16,658 nucleotides of DNA from Vicinamibacteria bacterium. Its GTDB lineage: Bacteria; Acidobacteriota; Vicinamibacteria; Fen-336; JAGNNV01. Each line of letters starts with the position of its first letter. Positions within the stretch are counted from its first letter, which is position 1. The stretch covers positions 1 through 16,658 of the forward strand of contig JAENWE010000054.1 of assembly GCA_016650185.1 (NCBI GenBank), in the 5' to 3' direction. Under the pieces are notes generated by a model, which saw only the letters and a list, made by a program, of their open reading frames with translations, had not been told where the DNA came from and ran no database searches. This document shows, in pieces, positions 14,084 to 16,658 of the stretch. The position numbers were made by a program, and so were the translations under genes.

Positions 14084-15715
14084 TTACATGCTCGGCATTT
14101 CGGCGCCGTCCGGCACGAAGGTGAGCTCGGCACGACGCCCGCCGCCAACTCCGGCTCCGCGGGTGGTGATGCGGGAGGCATCGATCCCGCGCTGCTTGAC
14201 CATGTAGTCCCTCACCGCCTCGGCGCGCTTGCGGGAAAGGACATCGGGATTTCGTTCACCCTTTTCCGCATGGCCCACGATGAGCAGACGGCTCGCCGGA
14301 TCCTGGCGGAGACGGCTCGCCATATCGTCGAGGACGGATTTGTCGATGTTGTTGAGGCGTGTGCTGTTCTTCGGGAACGGGCCCACGGAGGCGGTCACGG
14401 TCGGAGGCTTCGGCTTCGCTTCGATCATGACGTGTCGCGACGCCTGAGCGCTGTGATCATGGCCGTCGTTCACGGTGACCGTGACCACGACATCAGTGCC
14501 CGCAGGCAAGCAGCCGGGTTCGAGGGTGACATTGGCTCCATCTCCGACGGTGCGGCCGGCGGAGGTGGTCCAGGCGTAGGTCAGAGTGTCGCCGTCCGGA
14601 TCCGCGGCATTCGCGCGGAAGCCGACGGTGTCGCAGGTGATGACGTTGGTCTTGTCGGCATCAAGCGAGACGGTCGGCGGGCGATTCTCTACCCGGGGCG
14701 CGGGCGGTGCTGGAGGCGGAGGCGGAGGGGGAGGCACGTAGATTTCGCGACCCGCTGCGGCGCCGGCGTAACCGATCGAGAGAATCTTGCCGCTCTTCGT
14801 CGCGGAACTGCTCGATCCCGTGCTGTTGAAGTGGAGGTTTCGGGAATAGGCAGGACGAACGAAGAAACCCTTGCCAAAGAAAAGGGCGGGGCCAATCATG
14901 AGATCCACCGGATTGACCTGCTTGAAATCGCCGCCCGAGTAGCTGGACCCGGTGACCTCGGCCTGAATCTGGAATTTTCGGTAGACCGGAGCGGAGAAAC
15001 CCACTCCCCAGCGCAAGGCGTTGCCGAGATCGAAGCCCGTCGGATCGCTGTTGGTGAGGAATCCGACGGCTCCATGGAGTTCCGCGCTGTTGTTCAGCGA
15101 TTTCGAAAGAAGGAGATCGACGCCGAAGGAAACCTTCCCGGTGCCAAGCCCCTTGTCGAAAGAAGCGGTGGGCAGCTTGATGGTCGGACGCAGCGCCAGA
15201 CCCACTCCGTCTCCGGCATAGTCGTCGAGGAACTTGTACTTCAGGCCGATGATCGCGTCAGAGGCGCCGGTCTGCCAGCCCGGAGAGCTGGACTGTCGGC
15301 CCGCGTTGGGGTAGTTGTTCACATACCCCGGGTCGGTGATTCTGTCCACATCGTTTCGCTGGATGCCGAAAGTGCCGAAGATCTCGGCCTTCGACGAGAG
15401 ACCGTAGCCGAGGCTCACACCGATGGTCGAGGCATCGAGGTCCTTGGGATTGCGGTCAAGATTGTTGCGGTAAAGGCTGAAGGATGTCTTGCCTTTGGCC
15501 ACGGTGTAGGCCGAGGGGAGGAAGAACAATCCTGAGGAGCCGGAGAAGGAAGGAGTGAGTGGACGCGCCTCATAGTCCTTTCCGTCGATGCTGATGATCC
15601 AGGTCCTGACGTCCCCGCTCAGGACGCTGCCCGCGGGGGCAGTCTGGGCGAAGCCTGAGGTCGCGGCAACCGCGAGAGTCAGGGCGCTCAGGGATAGGAA
15701 GGCTTTGTGTTTCAT
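14084..15715 (-). CDS. OmpA-family outer-membrane protein with barrel, Ig-like and C-terminal OmpA domains
   Basis: A 543-residue protein starting at ATG 15715, which has GGAG nine bases upstream; an ATG at 15730 overlaps that site. It has a signal peptide (residues 1-24, ending SGFAQ), a beta-barrel-like region rich in alternating aromatic and glycine residues (about 45-320), a linker with eight consecutive prolines (328-335), an Ig/cadherin-like domain with DPDGDTLTYAW (about 345-435) and an OmpA-like domain (about 440-543). The last keeps VGHAEKG, NPDVLSRKRAEAV and DASRITTRGAG, matching the peptidoglycan-binding family. Where most members have Asp after GHT, Glu484 is present and the following loop is shortened. 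The probable role is anchoring the outer membrane to the cell wall. It is monocistronic, ending in the strong terminator at 13996-14044. Confidence 0.9.
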   Translation of the reverse strand: MKHKAFLSLSALTLAVAATSGFAQTAPAGSVLSGDVRTWIISIDGKDYEARPLTPSFSGSSGLFFLPSAYTVAKGKTSFSLYRNNLDRNPKDLDASTIGVSLGYGLSSKAEIFGTFGIQRNDVDRITDPGYVNNYPNAGRQSSSPGWQTGASDAIIGLKYKFLDDYAGDGVGLALRPTIKLPTASFDKGLGTGKVSFGVDLLLSKSLNNSAELHGAVGFLTNSDPTGFDLGNALRWGVGFSAPVYRKFQIQAEVTGSSYSGGDFKQVNPVDLMIGPALFFGKGFFVRPAYSRNLHFNSTGSSSSATKSGKILSIGYAGAAAGREIYVPPPPPPPPAPPAPRVENRPPTVSLDADKTNVITCDTVGFRANAADPDGDTLTYAWTTSAGRTVGDGANVTLEPGCLPAGTDVVVTVTVNDGHDHSAQASRHVMIEAKPKPPTVTASVGPFPKNSTRLNNIDKSVLDDMASRLRQDPASRLLIVGHAEKGERNPDVLSRKRAEAVRDYMVKQRGIDASRITTRGAGVGGGRRAELTFVPDGAEMPSM

Positions 15716-15722
15716 TGAAAAT

Positions 15723-15728
15723 TTCTCC
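15723..15728 (-). promoter_or_regulatory. Ribosome binding site of the OmpA-family gene
   Basis: GTGGAG on the minus strand, with GGAG nine bases before ATG 15715. It is the clearest Shine-Dalgarno site in the window and favours that start over the ATG at 15730. Confidence 0.65.
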
Positions 15729-15839
15729 ACGATTTAGGAAGGCAGTCGAGGGGAACAAGTGCCCGAGGACTCGCCGAGAGGATACCGCGGGAGGGCATGT
15801 GGCATTGTGCGCTTCCGTACATAGGCAAGATTAGCAGAC

Positions 15840-16658
15840 TCAAGAGCTTCGTCGCGGCTCAATCAGGTCCATCCCATCGAGGTACGGGCGCAGGATCTTC
15901 GGAATTACCACGGCGCCGTCCTGGCGCTGATAGTTCTCGAGAACCGCCACCATGGTCCTTCCTACGGCCAGGCCGCTACCGTTCAAAGTGTGTGCGAAAC
16001 GGGGCTTGGCCCCGCGCTCCTTGCGGTACCTGATCTGAGCGCGACGTGCCTGAAAATCCTTGCAGTTCGAGATGGACGAGATCTCACGATAGGCGTTCTG
16101 ACCGGGCAACCAGACTTCGATGTCGTAGGTCTTGGCTGAGCCAAACCCCATGTCGCCGGTGGACAAGAGCACGACCTGGTAGGGCAGTTCGAGGCGCTTC
16201 AGCACCTCCTCGGCGTCGCTCACCATCGACTCGAGTTCATCCATCGAGTTCTCGGCGGTCGTGAGCTTGACGAGCTCCACCTTGTGGAATTGATGCTGTC
16301 GGATGAGGCCACGCACGTCCTTGCCGTAAGAACCCGCCTCCGATCTGAAGCAGGGCGTGAAGGCCACGAACTTCTTAGGCAGCTCCGCGGCCTCGAAGAT
16401 TTCGTCGCGATGAAGGCAGGTGAGAGGCACCTCGGCGGTGGGAATCAGATAGAGCTCGCGGTCGCTGGTGCCAGTCTTAAAAAGATCGGTTTCGAACTTC
16501 GGAAGCTGCCCGGTGCCCACCAGGGTCTCCGGCAGCACGAGATAGGGTGGAATGACCTCCAGATAACCGCGCTCCTTGGTATGCAAGTCGAGCATGAACT
16601 GAATCAGCGCCCGTTCGAGCCTTGCTCCCATGCCCCACAGACTCGAGAAGCGCGCGCC
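15840..16658 (-). CDS. serS: Seryl-tRNA synthetase, C-terminal part (cut by window edge)
   Basis: SerRS charges tRNA-Ser with serine. The window holds the last 272 residues; the frame is still open at the right edge (GARFSSLWGMGARLERAL), so the start and the N-terminal tRNA-binding coiled coil are outside. The catalytic core is complete from the dimer-interface region onward: PPYLV, TAEVPLT, class II motif 2 (FTPCFRSEAGSYGKD), the LPYQVV and TGDMGFGSAKTYDIEVW blocks and motif 3 (GSGLAVGRTMVAVLENYQ). The C-terminus ends in a short tail after IPKILRPYLDGMD. The stop is 124 bp upstream of the OmpA-family gene, on the same strand; I see no clear terminator in that gap. Confidence 0.97.
   Translation of the reverse strand, partial: GARFSSLWGMGARLERALIQFMLDLHTKERGYLEVIPPYLVLPETLVGTGQLPKFETDLFKTGTSDRELYLIPTAEVPLTCLHRDEIFEAAELPKKFVAFTPCFRSEAGSYGKDVRGLIRQHQFHKVELVKLTTAENSMDELESMVSDAEEVLKRLELPYQVVLLSTGDMGFGSAKTYDIEVWLPGQNAYREISSISNCKDFQARRAQIRYRKERGAKPRFAHTLNGSGLAVGRTMVAVLENYQRQDGAVVIPKILRPYLDGMDLIEPRRSS

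Noticed and set aside
13343..15535. 730-residue plus-strand open frame antisense to the propeller and OmpA genes
   Set aside because: It runs through the strong minus-strand terminator and two well-supported genes and shows no recognisable domain or signal peptide.
1..16658. CRISPR array, tRNA, rRNA or riboswitch
   Set aside because: I saw no regularly spaced identical repeats, no cloverleaf with a TTCGA-type T-arm, and no conserved riboswitch core in any gap between genes.

Overview
This is a GC-rich window, densely packed with genes, from what looks like a Gram-negative bacterium. The evidence is an OmpA-type outer-membrane protein, an EnvC-like amidase activator, a site-2 protease of the RseP type, a probable lipoprotein and several Sec signal peptides. 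The mix of a three-gene proton-translocating transhydrogenase, an AlkP-superfamily lipoprotein and an Asp-box propeller protein would fit Acidobacteriota or a deltaproteobacteria-like lineage. That placement is inference and the sequence does not settle it.

Layout. Positions 1-538 hold the last codons of an unidentified plus-strand gene and a gene-poor stretch with three tandem copies of a 22-23 bp unit that resembles the ends of IS21-family elements. From 8073 down to 539 a minus-strand run reads pntAa-pntAb-pntB (NAD(P) transhydrogenase), an AlkP-superfamily lipoprotein, an EnvC-like LytM protein and an S41 (CtpA-like) protein. The last three are arranged like the gpmI-envC-ctpA block of many Proteobacteria, and the first two are joined by a TGATG stop/start overlap. 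Divergently, dxr (MEP isoprenoid pathway) and then rseP lie on the plus strand, with a convergent DUF1304 membrane-protein gene between them. From 15715 down to 11279 the minus strand carries an OmpA-family barrel protein closed by a strong intrinsic terminator, then an Asp-box beta-propeller protein and a methyltransferase with a signal peptide, 17 bp apart. The right edge cuts a minus-strand serS gene.

Main observation. Two adjacent envelope proteins are both enzyme folds without their active sites. The EnvC-like LytM domain has lost three of four zinc ligands, which is normal for amidase activators. The S41 protein has Gly at the catalytic Ser position and Arg at the catalytic Lys position, which is not normal for CtpA. 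The neighbouring AlkP-superfamily lipoprotein keeps all the nucleophile and metal residues I can place. The S41 gene also has a perfect TATAAT six bases before its ATG and no ribosome binding site, so it may be transcribed alone as a leaderless mRNA. I read this as a cell-wall-remodelling control module in which the S41 protein acts as a binding or scaffold protein, not a protease.
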